A stretch of 64,000 bases of DNA, taken from Parazoarcus communis (GTDB lineage: Bacteria; Pseudomonadota; Gammaproteobacteria; Burkholderiales; Rhodocyclaceae). Below the pieces are notes generated by a model that saw nothing but the letters and a program-made list of their open reading frames with translations, had not been told where the DNA came from and did not search any database. Position numbers and translations under genes: made by a program. Shown in pieces: positions 49,074-62,413 of the stretch. The stretch is from assembly GCF_003111665.1 (NCBI RefSeq), contig NZ_CP022188.1, positions 2,418,001-2,482,000 on the forward strand, given 5' to 3'. Numbering within the stretch: the first letter of the stretch is position 1; each line of letters starts with the position of its first letter.

Positions 49074-51320
49074 ATGCGATTCCATTTTCCGATCATCATC
49101 ATCGATGAGGATTTCCGTTCCGAGAACACGTCGGGCCTGGGTATCCGGGCGCTTGCGAAAGCCATCGAGGGTGAAGGGGTCGAAGTGCTGGGCGTCACCA
49201 GTTACGGTGACCTGACTTCGTTTGCGCAGCAGCAGAGCAGAGGCTCCGCCTTCATCCTCTCGATTGACGACGAGGAGTTCTCTTCTGCCGAAGCCTCGAC
49301 CCTGGCGATCTCGGGCTTGCGTGCCTTCGTTGAGGAAATCCGCTTCCGCAACGCAGACATCCCAATCTTCCTGCATGGCGAGACCCGCACGGCGCGGCAC
49401 ATCCCGAATGATGTTCTGCGCGAAATGCACGGCTTCATCCACATGTTCGAGGACACGCCCGAGTTCATCGCCCGCTATGTGGTGCGGGAAGCGCGCAACT
49501 ACCTCGAGTCGCTGTCGCCCCCGTTCTTCCGTGCGCTGGTCCATTACGCGGCGGACAGCTCCTATTCGTGGCACTGTCCGGGGCACTCGGGTGGCGTGGC
49601 TTTCCTGAAAAGCCCGGTGGGCCAGATGTTCCACCAGTTCTTTGGCGAGAACATGCTGCGTGCGGACGTATGCAACGCAGTGGATGAGCTCGGCCAGCTG
49701 CTCGACCATACCGGGCCGGTGGCGGCCTCGGAGCGCAACGCGGCGCGCATCTTCAATTGCGACCACCTGTATTTCGTCACCAACGGCACGTCGACGTCGA
49801 ACAAGATGGTCTGGCATACAACGGTTGCGCCGGGCGACATCGTGGTGGTCGACCGCAATTGCCACAAGTCCATTCTGCACTCGATCATCATGACGGGCGC
49901 GGTGCCGGTGTTCCTGACGCCGACGCGGAACCACTACGGGATCATCGGCCCGATCTCGCTGAACGAGTTCTCGATGGAGACCATTCAGCGCAAGATCGAA
50001 GCCAATCCGTTCGCACGCGAAGCCAAGAACAAGAAGCCTCGCATCCTGACCATCACCCAGTCGACCTACGACGGTGTGGTGTACAACGTCGAAACCATCA
50101 AGGAGATGCTTGACGGTCAGATCGACACGCTGCACTTCGACGAAGCCTGGCTGCCGCATGCCGCGTTCCACGACTTCTACGGCGATTACCATGCCATCGG
50201 CGAAGGCCGCCCGCGGTGTCAGGAGTCGATGGTGTTCTCCACCCAGTCCACGCACAAGCTGCTCGCAGGGCTGTCGCAGGCGTCGCAGATCCTAGTGCAG
50301 GACTCGGAGACCCGGAAGCTCGACCGCGATGTCTTCAACGAGGCCTATCTGATGCACACCTCGACGTCGCCGCAGTACGCGATCATCGCGTCGTGCGACG
50401 TTGCGGCAGCAATGATGGAGTCGCCGGGAGGCCCCGCACTGGTAAACGAATCGCTGTCCGAGGCGGTCGAGTTCCGTCGCGCGATGCGCAAGGTGGACGC
50501 CGAGTTCGGCGACTCCGACTGGTGGTTCAAGGTCTGGGGGCCGGAGTACCTTGCCGAGGAAGGCCTGGGTGAGCGCGAAGACTGGATGCTGAATGCCGGC
50601 GATCGCTGGCACGGTTTCGGCGATCTGGCACCGGGCTTCAACATGCTCGACCCGATCAAGGCGACGATCATCACGCCGGGACTGGACATGGAGGGCGACT
50701 TCTCCGATCACACGGGGATTCCTGCTGCAATCGTGACCAAGTATCTGGCCGAGCACGGCATCATCGTGGAGAAGACCGGACTGTACTCGTTCTTCATCAT
50801 GTTCACGATCGGTATCACCAAGGGGCGGTGGAACACCATGGTGACCGAGTTGCAGCAGTTCAAGGACGATTACGATCGCAATCAGCCGCTGTGGCGCGTG
50901 ATGCCCGAGTTCATCGCCAAGCACCCGCGCTACGAGCGTGTCGGACTGAAGGATCTTTGCAACGAGATCCATTCCTTCTACAAGGCGAACGACGTTGCGC
51001 GACTGACGACCGAGATGTACCTGTCGGACATGGTGCCGGCAATGAAGCCGACCGATGCCTTCGCCAAGATGGCGCACCGCGAGATTGATCGTGTGCTGAT
51101 CGAGGAGCTTGAGGGGCGTGTGACGGCCATACTGCTTACGCCGTATCCGCCGGGCATCCCGCTGCTGATTCCGGGCGAGCGCTTCAACGCCACCATCGTG
51201 CGCTATCTGCGTTTTGCGCGTGACTTCAACGGTCGCTTCCCCGGCTTCGAGACCGATATCCACGGTCTGGTGAAGGGTGAGGATGGCCGCTACTGTGTGG
51301 ATTGCGTGCGTCTGGATTGA
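49074..51320 (+). CDS. PLP-dependent arginine/lysine/ornithine decarboxylase
   Basis: 748 residues, the size of the large fold-I amino-acid decarboxylases (AdiA, LdcC, SpeC types). An N-terminal receiver-like wing domain (about 1-130) precedes the PLP domain. The Schiff-base lysine is K395 in STQSTHKLLAG, with HFDEAWLPHA near 360 supplying the cofactor-binding Asp and His. It removes CO2 from a basic amino acid to give a diamine, for polyamine supply or acid resistance. Which amino acid is used cannot be settled by eye; the overall pattern looks most like arginine decarboxylase. No antiporter gene is adjacent. Confidence 0.88.
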   Translation: MRFHFPIIIIDEDFRSENTSGLGIRALAKAIEGEGVEVLGVTSYGDLTSFAQQQSRGSAFILSIDDEEFSSAEASTLAISGLRAFVEEIRFRNADIPIFLHGETRTARHIPNDVLREMHGFIHMFEDTPEFIARYVVREARNYLESLSPPFFRALVHYAADSSYSWHCPGHSGGVAFLKSPVGQMFHQFFGENMLRADVCNAVDELGQLLDHTGPVAASERNAARIFNCDHLYFVTNGTSTSNKMVWHTTVAPGDIVVVDRNCHKSILHSIIMTGAVPVFLTPTRNHYGIIGPISLNEFSMETIQRKIEANPFAREAKNKKPRILTITQSTYDGVVYNVETIKEMLDGQIDTLHFDEAWLPHAAFHDFYGDYHAIGEGRPRCQESMVFSTQSTHKLLAGLSQASQILVQDSETRKLDRDVFNEAYLMHTSTSPQYAIIASCDVAAAMMESPGGPALVNESLSEAVEFRRAMRKVDAEFGDSDWWFKVWGPEYLAEEGLGEREDWMLNAGDRWHGFGDLAPGFNMLDPIKATIITPGLDMEGDFSDHTGIPAAIVTKYLAEHGIIVEKTGLYSFFIMFTIGITKGRWNTMVTELQQFKDDYDRNQPLWRVMPEFIAKHPRYERVGLKDLCNEIHSFYKANDVARLTTEMYLSDMVPAMKPTDAFAKMAHREIDRVLIEELEGRVTAILLTPYPPGIPLLIPGERFNATIVRYLRFARDFNGRFPGFETDIHGLVKGEDGRYCVDCVRLD

Positions 51321-51345
51321 GTCGTTCCGGTATTTCAGCGCAATG

Positions 51346-51373
51346 AAAAGGGGCCGTGTCTGCGGCCCCTTTT
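51346..51373. terminator. Bidirectional terminator between decarboxylase and folA
   Basis: AAAAGGGGCCG at 51346-51356 pairs with CGGCCCCTTTT at 51363-51373, a perfect 11-bp stem with A and T tails serving both convergent genes. Confidence 0.88.
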
Positions 51374-51391
51374 CCGTTTACGCGTCCGGGT

Positions 51392-51892
51392 TCAATCCTT
51401 TCGCCGGTACTCCACGAAATCGTAGTCGTGATCATTGTCAGCGTCTGCCTTGCACGACCGGCGGCTGAGTTCGACGAAGTGCTCACGGTCAAACGCGGGG
51501 AAGCGTGCGTCGCCCGGAACGTCGGCAGCGACCTCCGTCAGCATCAGCGTGTTGGCCATGGGCAGCATCTGTCTGTAGATCTCTGCGCCGCCGATCACGA
51601 ACACCCGCGGCAGTTCAGCGAGCGCCCACAGCGCACTCTCCGGATCCGGATGGATCTCAGCGCCTGCAGCAACGTAATCAGCGTTGCGGGTGATGACCAT
51701 GTTGCGTCGCCCGGGAAGCGGGCGGCCGAGCGACTCCCAGGTCTTTCTGCCCATGAGCACGGGGTGTCCGGTCGTGGCGGCCTTGAAGTGCGCAAGATCA
51801 CCCTTCAGTCGCCATGGCAGTGCATTCTCGTTGCCGATCACGCCGTTGCGGGCGACTGCGGCGATCAGGATGATTTCCGGTTTGCTGCTCAT
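51392..51892 (-). CDS. folA: Dihydrofolate reductase
   Basis: 166 residues. Reduces dihydrofolate to tetrahydrofolate with NADPH. N-terminal [15 protein letters not shown] and the active-site aspartate D32 in LKGDLAHFK are classical, with [15 protein letters not shown] forming the NADPH loop. It overlaps the thyA stop by four bases, so thyA-folA is a coupled pair: ThyA produces the dihydrofolate that FolA recycles. Confidence 0.96.
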   Translation of the reverse strand: MSSKPEIILIAAVARNGVIGNENALPWRLKGDLAHFKAATTGHPVLMGRKTWESLGRPLPGRRNMVITRNADYVAAGAEIHPDPESALWALAELPRVFVIGGAEIYRQMLPMANTLMLTEVAADVPGDARFPAFDREHFVELSRRSCKADADNDHDYDFVEYRRKD

Positions 51893-52683
51893 ATTGCGAC
51901 CGGTGCCTTGATGTGGGGATGTGGGTCGTAGCCGCTCAGGGTGAAGTCTTCGAAGCGGAAAGCGAACAGGTCCTTCACCTCGGGGTTGATCGCGAGTGTC
52001 GGCAGGGGCCGGGGTGTGCGGGACAACTGCTCTTTTGTCTGCTCAAGGTGATTGAGGTAGAGGTGGCAGTCTCCGCCTGTCCAGATGAAGTCTCCCGGTA
52101 CGAGATCGCAGACCTGCGCCACCATGAGCGTCAGCAGGGCGTAGGACGCAATGTTGAAGGGCACGCCCAGGAAGATGTCGGCGCTGCGCTGATACAGTTG
52201 GCACGAAAGCTTGCCGTTCGCAACGTAGAACTGGAACAGCGCGTGACATGGCGGCAGCGCCATCTTGTCCACTTCCCCAGGGTTCCAGGCCGACACCAGG
52301 TGACGGCGCGAGTCGGGATTGCGCTTGATCGCCTCGACCACTTGCGAGATCTGATCAATGCTGCGGCCGTCCGCGGTTTCCCATCGGCGCCACTGTTTTC
52401 CGTATACCGGTCCGAGTTCGCCCGCTTCATCAGCCCATTCGTCCCAGATCGAGACACCGTTTTCCTTCAGGTAGCGAATATTCGTGTCGCCTTGCAGGAA
52501 CCAGAGCAATTCGTGGATGATCGAGCGCGTATGAAGTTTCTTGGTCGTGAGCAACGGAAAGCCCTGGCTGAGCGGGAAGCGCATTTGCCATCCGAATACG
52601 GACAGGGTGCCTGTGCCGGTCCGATCGGTCTTGCGATCGCCATGCTCGAGCACGTGCCGCATCAGGTCGAGGTATTGGTTCAT
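51889..52683 (-). CDS. thyA: Thymidylate synthase
   Basis: 264 residues, the same length as the E. coli enzyme. Methylates dUMP to dTMP using methylene-tetrahydrofolate. The catalytic cysteine is C146 in [23 protein letters not shown] near 21 and the C-terminal [10 protein letters not shown] are conserved. First gene of the pair with folA. Confidence 0.97.
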   Translation of the reverse strand: MNQYLDLMRHVLEHGDRKTDRTGTGTLSVFGWQMRFPLSQGFPLLTTKKLHTRSIIHELLWFLQGDTNIRYLKENGVSIWDEWADEAGELGPVYGKQWRRWETADGRSIDQISQVVEAIKRNPDSRRHLVSAWNPGEVDKMALPPCHALFQFYVANGKLSCQLYQRSADIFLGVPFNIASYALLTLMVAQVCDLVPGDFIWTGGDCHLYLNHLEQTKEQLSRTPRPLPTLAINPEVKDLFAFRFEDFTLSGYDPHPHIKAPVAI

Positions 52684-52867
52684 GGCTGTTTCCGGTTAAA
52701 GTTCCGGATTCTACCCGCTGACGGACGGCTTGTCGGTAGCGAGGTCTTGCACAGTTTGTGACAAATGGGTATGTATGCGAGTCAGGATATTGCTCGCACG
52801 GTGCGCGCCGTCGATGGGCGGGCGCGCGCCGGGATATACGCTTGCCGATGGCGCTGGAGGAAAGGCA

Positions 52868-54256
52868 GTGAAAAGCAGGGGCGACATCTTTGATTTTACC
52901 TTGGGAAGGAGGCATGCCCCGACCCGCGATCCTGTTGCTGCCGTCAAGGAGGCTGCGCAGATCCTGTGTGTGCAGTTGCGCCCGGAGCATCTGCCCGCCG
53001 ACGCATCGGCTGAAATCTCAGCCTTCATTGACGATTTCTTCGGGGCCATCAATGAGAGTGTCCCGCTTGGCGTGCTCCAGAGCGACGGCCACAGCCCGGA
53101 TGTGGACTGGAGTGTATGGATCTGCGCCGTACGTGAATCTGTCGGCGAGGTGTTTTCGGCCTATCAGGCGTTCGTAGCGGGGCAGGGTGAAAAGCTGCCG
53201 CCGGCCGTAGCACTGGGATTTGCGCGCATTGCCGCACAGTTCGTGCGCTGGGAGCTCGTCGATCGCCACGTCCCTGATCCTGATGTCTGGGCGCTGCTCG
53301 GGCAGCTGTTCGTTGAGTCCGCTGATGTCGACAGCGTTCAGGCAAGCGCGGATGATGGCGGCGTGGTTCGCGAGTATTTGCGGGCCCTTGCCTATCAGTC
53401 TGCAGCGCTCGATCAGTTGCAGCAGGTGGGTGCCGTGGGGGTTTGCCGCCTGGTGGACCTTGTGCTGCCCTTTCTTTCGGTGCGACGCGGTGACGCGCAT
53501 GGCGCCCTTTACGTTGTGAATCCGCCCGCCTCACCGACGCCGGTCCGTTTGTCTCGTTCCTTTGCGGCGCCGGTCTGGTACTTTCATCCGGCGGGCGCAG
53601 CCGAGTTTCTCGCCGAGCTCCATGGTCAGTTGATCAGAGGGGTGCTGCCCCCGGTTCTTGCCGGTCACGAGCCGCGCCTGTTGCGCGACGCCGCCCTGCA
53701 TCTGCGCCGTCATTGGTCGGCACGCCCGCCTGTCAGGCGTTTCAAGCGCCACATCGTCGACGGCCAGTTGCTCGTCGTGCGGGGATACGTCAACGTCAAA
53801 GGTCTCTTTGAAGCCAGGGGCGAGGTGGCTAACCGCGCATGGCTCATAACCGATCTGAGTCGTGGCGGCGTTGGTGCCCTTATCTACAAGGAAGAGACTC
53901 AGCCAGTGCCGGAGGCCGGTGAACTCCTTGCGTTTCGTCCCAAGGATGGGGTGAGCTGGCACCTTGGTGTCGTGCGCCGCGTCCGCTTTGCCAAGGGCGA
54001 CGCCGAGGTCGGGATCGAAACCTTGTCCGTCCGCCCCGAACTGGTGCGGGTCGATGATGGACGCGTCCCGGTCGAACTCTTCTTCTGCGATCCGGTACAA
54101 AGGGGCGAGGCGGTCAGGGTCATCGCACCTGTGGGCGTATTGCGTGAAGGAGCCCCGCTCTTCGTGAATGCAGAGGGGCGGGTTTCCAAGCTCAAACAAC
54201 TCGAAGGATCGATGGCCGGGCAGGGCTTTGAACTCCGCGCCTATCAGGTGCTCTGA
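52868..54256 (+). CDS. PilZ-domain protein, probable c-di-GMP effector
   Basis: 462 residues with a GTG start at 52868, chosen for GGAGG seven bases upstream. The long N-terminal part is mostly helical and not recognised. Near the C-terminus are the two PilZ motifs: RRFKR at 290-294 (RxxxR) and DLSRGG at 329-334 (DxSxxG), followed by beta-rich sequence with WHLGVVRRVRF, as in PilZ barrels. This suggests c-di-GMP binding. The spacing between the motifs is on the long side. It stands alone before the rrn operon; a link to the type IV pilus in this window is possible but unsupported. Confidence 0.65.
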   Translation: MKSRGDIFDFTLGRRHAPTRDPVAAVKEAAQILCVQLRPEHLPADASAEISAFIDDFFGAINESVPLGVLQSDGHSPDVDWSVWICAVRESVGEVFSAYQAFVAGQGEKLPPAVALGFARIAAQFVRWELVDRHVPDPDVWALLGQLFVESADVDSVQASADDGGVVREYLRALAYQSAALDQLQQVGAVGVCRLVDLVLPFLSVRRGDAHGALYVVNPPASPTPVRLSRSFAAPVWYFHPAGAAEFLAELHGQLIRGVLPPVLAGHEPRLLRDAALHLRRHWSARPPVRRFKRHIVDGQLLVVRGYVNVKGLFEARGEVANRAWLITDLSRGGVGALIYKEETQPVPEAGELLAFRPKDGVSWHLGVVRRVRFAKGDAEVGIETLSVRPELVRVDDGRVPVELFFCDPVQRGEAVRVIAPVGVLREGAPLFVNAEGRVSKLKQLEGSMAGQGFELRAYQVL

Positions 54257-54307
54257 TCGGTTCCAGTCCTATCAATAGGCGGCTTTGAATTTATTTTCAT
54301 TTTCTTC

Positions 54308-54335
54308 TTGCATTAGTTCATGGGGTGTCTATAAT
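54308..54335 (+). promoter_or_regulatory. rrn promoter P1
   Basis: TTGCAT (54308-54313), 16-bp spacer, TATAAT (54330-54335), followed by GCGCACC as discriminator. An AT-rich stretch upstream (54287-54307) could be an UP element. Confidence 0.75.
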
Positions 54336-54470
54336 GCGCACCTCTTCACCGCGAAACGCAGTTAGCGAAACGGGGTGATGGCAGGAAAGCGGTTGTTTTT
54401 GCAGGTGTTTTTGAAGCGGATTTCTGTTTTTGTTGTTTCGGCGGTTATTGAAATAAAACGAAAACAGGGG

Positions 54471-54499
54471 TTGACGAGATAAGTTAAGTTGATCATAAT
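54471..54499 (+). promoter_or_regulatory. rrn promoter P2
   Basis: TTGACG (54471-54476), 17-bp spacer, CATAAT (54494-54499), 167 bp before the mature 16S. A small hairpin GCTGCAG/CTGCAGC (54511-54527) and a boxA-like TTCTTTAAAA (54530-54539) follow, as in antiterminated rrn leaders. Confidence 0.78.
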
Positions 54500-54541
54500 C
54501 TCGCTTCTCTGCTGCAGGAACTGCAGCGGTTCTTTAAAAAA

Positions 54542-54580
54542 TTGAACAATCGATAAGTGTGGGTGCTTGATCGCTGTGGC
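54542..54580 (+). other. 5' arm of the pre-16S processing stem
   Basis: This stretch is largely complementary, with G-U pairs, to 56214-56253 after the 16S gene (for example TTGAACAATCGATAAGT against ACTTATCGGTTGTTCAA). The two arms would form the long RNase III stem that releases pre-16S. Confidence 0.7.
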
Positions 54581-54665
54581 CATGAAACTGCTTAGGCAGT
54601 TTTGAGTTTCACAAAGATTAGGTGCTCATATGTCAGTAAAATGATTTTGAGTACTTTGTAGGATT

Positions 54666-56203
<1,538 letters not shown>

Positions 56204-56273
56204 CAAGAGAAAGGTCGCAGTGGTCAAGTATCCACAACTTATCGGTTGTTCAAGCGAAGAGCCTCGAGTGTGA

Positions 56274-56350
56274 GGGTCTGTAGCTCAGCTGGTTAGAGCA
56301 CCGTCTTGATAAGGCGGGGGTCGTTGGTTCGAACCCAACCAGACCCACCA
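56274..56350 (+). tRNA. tRNA-Ile (GAT)
   Basis: Seventy-seven bases with acceptor GGGTCTG/CAGACCC, anticodon loop TTGATAA giving GAT, T arm GGTTCGAACCC and encoded CCA. In the usual place in the 16S-23S spacer. Confidence 0.97.
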
Positions 56351-56377
56351 AACTATCGAAGGTGCGTTGGTCAGAAT

Positions 56378-56453
56378 GGGGCTTTAGCTCAGCTGGGAGA
56401 GCGGCGGCTTTGCAAGCCGTAGGTCGTCGGTTCGATCCCGACAAGCTCCACCA
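56378..56453 (+). tRNA. tRNA-Ala (TGC)
   Basis: Seventy-six bases with acceptor GGGGCTT/AAGCTCC (one G-U pair), anticodon loop TTTGCAA giving TGC, T arm GGTTCGATCCC and encoded CCA. Second spacer tRNA of the rrn operon. Confidence 0.97.
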
Positions 56454-56508
56454 GTATCTGATGCAAACCAGACGCTAGTCAGACAGTAGTCAGACACACA
56501 ACGAGGTT

Positions 56509-56565
56509 CGAGAAGTCAGTCATGCATGGCCAGGAAAGATTCTGGTGTTTATGCCTGACTTCTCG
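56509..56565 (+). repeat. Inverted repeat in the 16S-23S spacer
   Basis: CGAGAAGTCAG (56509-56519) and CTGACTTCTCG (56555-56565) form an 11-bp stem with a 35-base loop in the 316-bp stretch between tRNA-Ala and 23S. The rest of that stretch holds the spacer boxA and the 23S processing arm; no gene is seen. Confidence 0.6.
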
Positions 56566-56591
56566 GGAAGGTCAAACTTCTCGATTGGCTC

Positions 56592-56602
56592 GCTCTTTAA
56601 CA
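56592..56602 (+). promoter_or_regulatory. Spacer boxA antitermination site
   Basis: GCTCTTTAACA matches the boxA consensus exactly, placed before the 23S gene as in other rrn operons; it is read as RNA by NusB/S10. Confidence 0.8.
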
Positions 56603-56758
56603 AAGTGGAAGAAGTATATATATGTGCAGCGTATCAGTAGATGCGTTGCACGGGTAGCGTGATTGCATTGAATCTCGCGTGCTGTGTCAGCGGCGCGACG
56701 AGGTTCGCACAAACGAGTTCGACCTGTGACCGGATCTTTGGGCGAAAGTCTGAGGGTC

Positions 56759-56769
56759 TAAGGTTATAG

Positions 56770-56776
<7 letters not shown>
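56759..56776 (+). other. 5' arm of the pre-23S processing stem
   Basis: These 18 bases are the exact reverse complement of 59649-59666 at the 3' end of 23S, giving a perfect RNase III processing helix. Confidence 0.85.
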
Positions 56777-59657
<2,881 letters not shown>

Positions 59658-59780
59658 ATAACCTTACAAAACAGTCGATACTCGTTGTTGGACGAAGCAA
59701 ATTCGCCCAACCATCGACGCAATCACAACACCCATATACTTCTTCCCGCTTTGGCCTGCAACGCGCAGGTGACAAGTCAT

Positions 59781-59898
59781 AGTCTGACGACCATAGCGTC
59801 TTGGTCCCACCCCTTCCCATCCCGAACAGGACCGTGAAACAAGATCGCGCCGATGATAGTGAGATTCGTTCTCGTGAAAGTAGGTCATCGTCAGACTA
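59781..59898 (+). rRNA. rrf: 5S ribosomal RNA
   Basis: About 118 bases. Ends AGTCTGACG and CGTCAGACT pair as helix I; TCCCATCCCGAACAG near 59815 and CGCCGATGATAGTG near 59848 are the conserved loops. A strong terminator follows after 12 bases. Confidence 0.95.
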
Positions 59899-59909
59899 AC
59901 CACACGCTT

Positions 59910-59942
59910 AACCCCGCTGAGATTACTCTCAGCGGGGTTTTT
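59910..59942 (+). terminator. rrn operon terminator
   Basis: AACCCCGCTGAGA (59910-59922) pairs with TCTCAGCGGGGTT (59927-59939) around TTAC, followed by TTT. Perfect 13-bp stem. Confidence 0.92.
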
Positions 59943-60326
59943 GCCATCTACGGCTCACAACGCTGCAACGCGGGAGGCGAATCCCTTGGATTGAGTGAAC
60001 TTCTGCCTGCGTTGCCAGCACCATCCGTACGTTACATACGCAGGCGCTGTAGCCAGCCGGGCTGTGCCAGTCGCGATGTTCGCGCAGCGTCCGGGTGCAT
60101 TGCCTGACGTGAGGCGTCAAAGGTGTGGTTTTGACCGGGAACGCCACGCACGCTCTGCCCGCGGTCAGTCGAGACGCTGCGGCTCTGGATGCTGGCATCC
60201 TTCTGGCCAGCAGCTTTGGTGTGAGTCCTTTGGTGTGAGTCAGCTGGGTTCGGTGATTCAAGAACATGAGCTCGTGCCCATGCGCTTCGCTTGCAGGGCT
60301 TTGCTGATCCTGACTGCGCGGCATGG
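59943..60326. other. Gene-free gap between rrn and nif operons
   Basis: No convincing gene. It holds a perfect tandem repeat of CTTTGGTGTGAGTC (60214-60227 and 60228-60241) and the small palindrome GGATGCTGGCATCC near 60187. Frames stay open on both strands for over 350 bases, but composition and lack of start signals argue against coding. It may be a decayed or repeated intergenic element. Confidence 0.5.
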
Positions 60327-60354
60327 AAAACGGGGCACCATTATTGGTGCCCCG
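60327..60354 (-). terminator. Terminator of the nif accessory operon
   Basis: Read leftward, CGGGGCACCA pairs with TGGTGCCCCG around ATAA and is followed by TTTT (complement of 60327-60330). The stop codon of the last gene lies in the loop, so the stem includes the final codons. Confidence 0.85.
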
Positions 60355-60949
60355 AATTGGCGTGGGTGAGATCAGAGGCGCCTGCGTCAGACGGGGCCGC
60401 TCCACCACGCTTCACTTCGATGGTACTTTCCAGTGCAGCTTCGAGCGTGAGTTCGGCGCCTTTCAATGCGTGGGACTTGAATGCTGCGTGGACCGTTGCG
60501 ACCTTTTCACCGGCCGACTGTCCCTTCAGTTCGCTCTTTTCAATGCCGAGTTCATCGAGCAATTCGTTCCACACCATGCCGTCTTCAAGCGGGATCAGGG
60601 CGAATTCAATCCCTTCCAGTTTGAGCTTCATCGGCTTGGCGATATTCGACACGAAGAAGACTGCGTGCATTTCCGGTGAGAAGTCGGCGCCATAGCGTTT
60701 GACGAACACAGGAAGGCGTGCAATGTCGTCGAAGAGACCGGCTGCGAGGAGCAGCTTGTCACCTTGCGCGAGCAGGACGGATTGTCTGATAGTCGCCGTT
60801 GGTGGTTTGCGGCGGCCCGATGCGTCCGCAACGTCGCCCTCGACCAGCACGAGGTCTCCACGGTAGGCAAACGTGTCTGCCGGGCCTGCCGGTTCGGTGA
60901 AGTTGCTGTTGAACAGCAGGCCTTTCTCTTCGTAAGTTTTCAGAAGCAT
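60341..60949 (-). CDS. Unknown protein at the end of the nif accessory operon
   Basis: 202 residues with start at ATG 60949 (AAGAG upstream). No family is recognised. It lacks signal peptide and membrane helices. Residues 1-165 look like a compact alpha/beta domain with a hydrophobic-strand stretch HAVFFVSNIAKPMKLKLEG near 112-130; the tail from about 185 is Ser/Ala-rich and probably disordered. It is 94 bases downstream of nifM in the same direction and ends in the terminator, so it should be co-expressed with nitrogenase maturation genes. Its role is open. Confidence 0.75.
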   Translation of the reverse strand: MLLKTYEEKGLLFNSNFTEPAGPADTFAYRGDLVLVEGDVADASGRRKPPTATIRQSVLLAQGDKLLLAAGLFDDIARLPVFVKRYGADFSPEMHAVFFVSNIAKPMKLKLEGIEFALIPLEDGMVWNELLDELGIEKSELKGQSAGEKVATVHAAFKSHALKGAELTLEAALESTIEVKRGGAAPSDAGASDLTHANSGHQ

Positions 60950-61043
60950 GTCGTGCTCTTTTTCAGTTGAATAAACCTTGTTTGTACGGCGGCCTGAGGC
61001 GGGTGAGGTCGGCGTCTTCCTGCCACGCTGCGTCGTGTTGCAG

Positions 61044-61895
61044 CTAACCCGCGGCTGGTGTCCTGGTCTTCTTGAGCAGGCCCGCCAGCCAGCGTTTGGC
61101 ATCCTTGCTGGCGCGCTCTTCGGTCAGACGCTGACGTAGCGTTTCGGCGACCTCAGCGTAGGGAACGGTGCCTTCGGGATGGATTGCGTCGCAGCGCACG
61201 ATGTGAAAACCCATCTCGGAGCGAAGAACGTCGGAGAGTTGGCCTGCGGCAAGATGGAACAGGGCTTCATCGAGTTCGGGATAGAGCTGCCCGCGGCGGA
61301 TCTCCCCAAGCTGGCCGCCGTTGAGTGCCGTTGGGCATTCCGAGTGCTTGATGGCCTGCTCCTCGAAGCGGCCGGGTTTGGCTTTCAGGCGACCTGCGAT
61401 CTCTCTCAGGCGCTGTGCTGCGCGTTCGCTCGTGTTTTCCGGGAAGTTCTCGTTTATGGTGATCAGGATGTGACGGGCCGTTCTGCGCTCCGGGGTATGG
61501 AAGCGATCGAGATGGGTGTAGTAGAAGATCTCGGCTTCGGTTGCACCAACCTGTCCGGCGGCGGCGCCAACTTTTGCCATGACAGCATCCACGAGAAGGT
61601 CACGGCGCAATGCGTCGGCGAGCAGACTTTCAGTCAGGCCTGCGTGCGCGAGGGTGGCCGCAAAGCTGTCCGCATCCTGATGACGATCCCGGAGTTCGCC
61701 GAGCGCTTTCTTTACCGCGCCTGGCGAGAGGCAGACGCCGCTGGCCTCGTCGCTCGATAGCACGACCGTCTCGATTGAAGCGTACTGGCGTGCAACGTTC
61801 TTCGCGCGAACGCGCTCGTCGGCGGTCAGCGCACTGCAGTCCCGTCCGAACAGGGCGAGGGCGGCCTTGAGCTCATAGTAGGCGTCGGGCGTCAC
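61044..61895 (-). CDS. nifM: NifM, nitrogenase iron-protein maturation PPIase
   Basis: 283 residues. The N-terminal helical domain precedes a parvulin-type peptidyl-prolyl isomerase domain (about 130-270), with ARHILITINENFPEN near 140, GGQLGEIRRGQLYPELDEALF near 210-230 and MGFHIVRCDAIHP near 245. NifM is needed for accumulation of active Fe protein (NifH). Its start overlaps the nifZ stop by four bases. Confidence 0.93.
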   Translation of the reverse strand: MTPDAYYELKAALALFGRDCSALTADERVRAKNVARQYASIETVVLSSDEASGVCLSPGAVKKALGELRDRHQDADSFAATLAHAGLTESLLADALRRDLLVDAVMAKVGAAAGQVGATEAEIFYYTHLDRFHTPERRTARHILITINENFPENTSERAAQRLREIAGRLKAKPGRFEEQAIKHSECPTALNGGQLGEIRRGQLYPELDEALFHLAAGQLSDVLRSEMGFHIVRCDAIHPEGTVPYAEVAETLRQRLTEERASKDAKRWLAGLLKKTRTPAAG

Positions 61896-62386
61896 GGTGC
61901 GGGCTCCTCTTCAGCTGTATCGGCGTGCATGCGACGTCGTGATACGGGCTGGGGCAGGGGCTCGACTGAGCTCTCGGGAATGCACAGCATGTAGCCGGGG
62001 AAGTTGATGTGGTAATGAACGCCTTCCGGCATGTCACGCACGACACGGATGATCTCGCCGATCGCGCCTTTCTCCACGACGACCTCTCCACGCACGGAGA
62101 AGGCTTTTCCCGCGAGCACCTTGTCCCGCGACTCGAAGCGGCTTGGCGCCCATGGCGCATCGGCTGCGATGACCTCCTCGGCACGGCAACCGACGATGCG
62201 GTCAATCTCGAGAAAGTGCACGGTGTAGATGATCTGGTCCTGAAGGAAGGTGCCCACGCCTATGACGGTGCCGGTGGAACCCCGTCGTACCAGCAGATCA
62301 CCCACGGCCATGCCCGGGTAGGTGCCATCGTCACGCACGTTTCGGGTGACGCGAACGGCATCGCCATAATCGAATTCAGGACGCAT
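61892..62386 (-). CDS. nifZ: NifZ, nitrogenase P-cluster assembly protein
   Basis: 164 residues. N-terminal FDYGDAVRVTRNVRDDGTYPG and the repeated half with FSVRGEVVVEKGAIGEIIRVV show two copies of the NifZ beta-rich unit. A VHFLEIDRIVGCRAEE stretch lies between. NifZ helps form the second P-cluster of the MoFe protein. Located between nifW and nifM as in Azotobacter. Confidence 0.94.
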   Translation of the reverse strand: MRPEFDYGDAVRVTRNVRDDGTYPGMAVGDLLVRRGSTGTVIGVGTFLQDQIIYTVHFLEIDRIVGCRAEEVIAADAPWAPSRFESRDKVLAGKAFSVRGEVVVEKGAIGEIIRVVRDMPEGVHYHINFPGYMLCIPESSVEPLPQPVSRRRMHADTAEEEPAP

Positions 62387-62413
62387 GAGTTTGGCCTCGC
62401 TGGTTTTGACGGG

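Noticed and set aside
59929..60408. 159-codon minus-strand frame between 5S and the nif operon
   Set aside because: It crosses the rrn terminator and the 3' end of the nif-linked gene, starts without a ribosome-binding site and shows no family.
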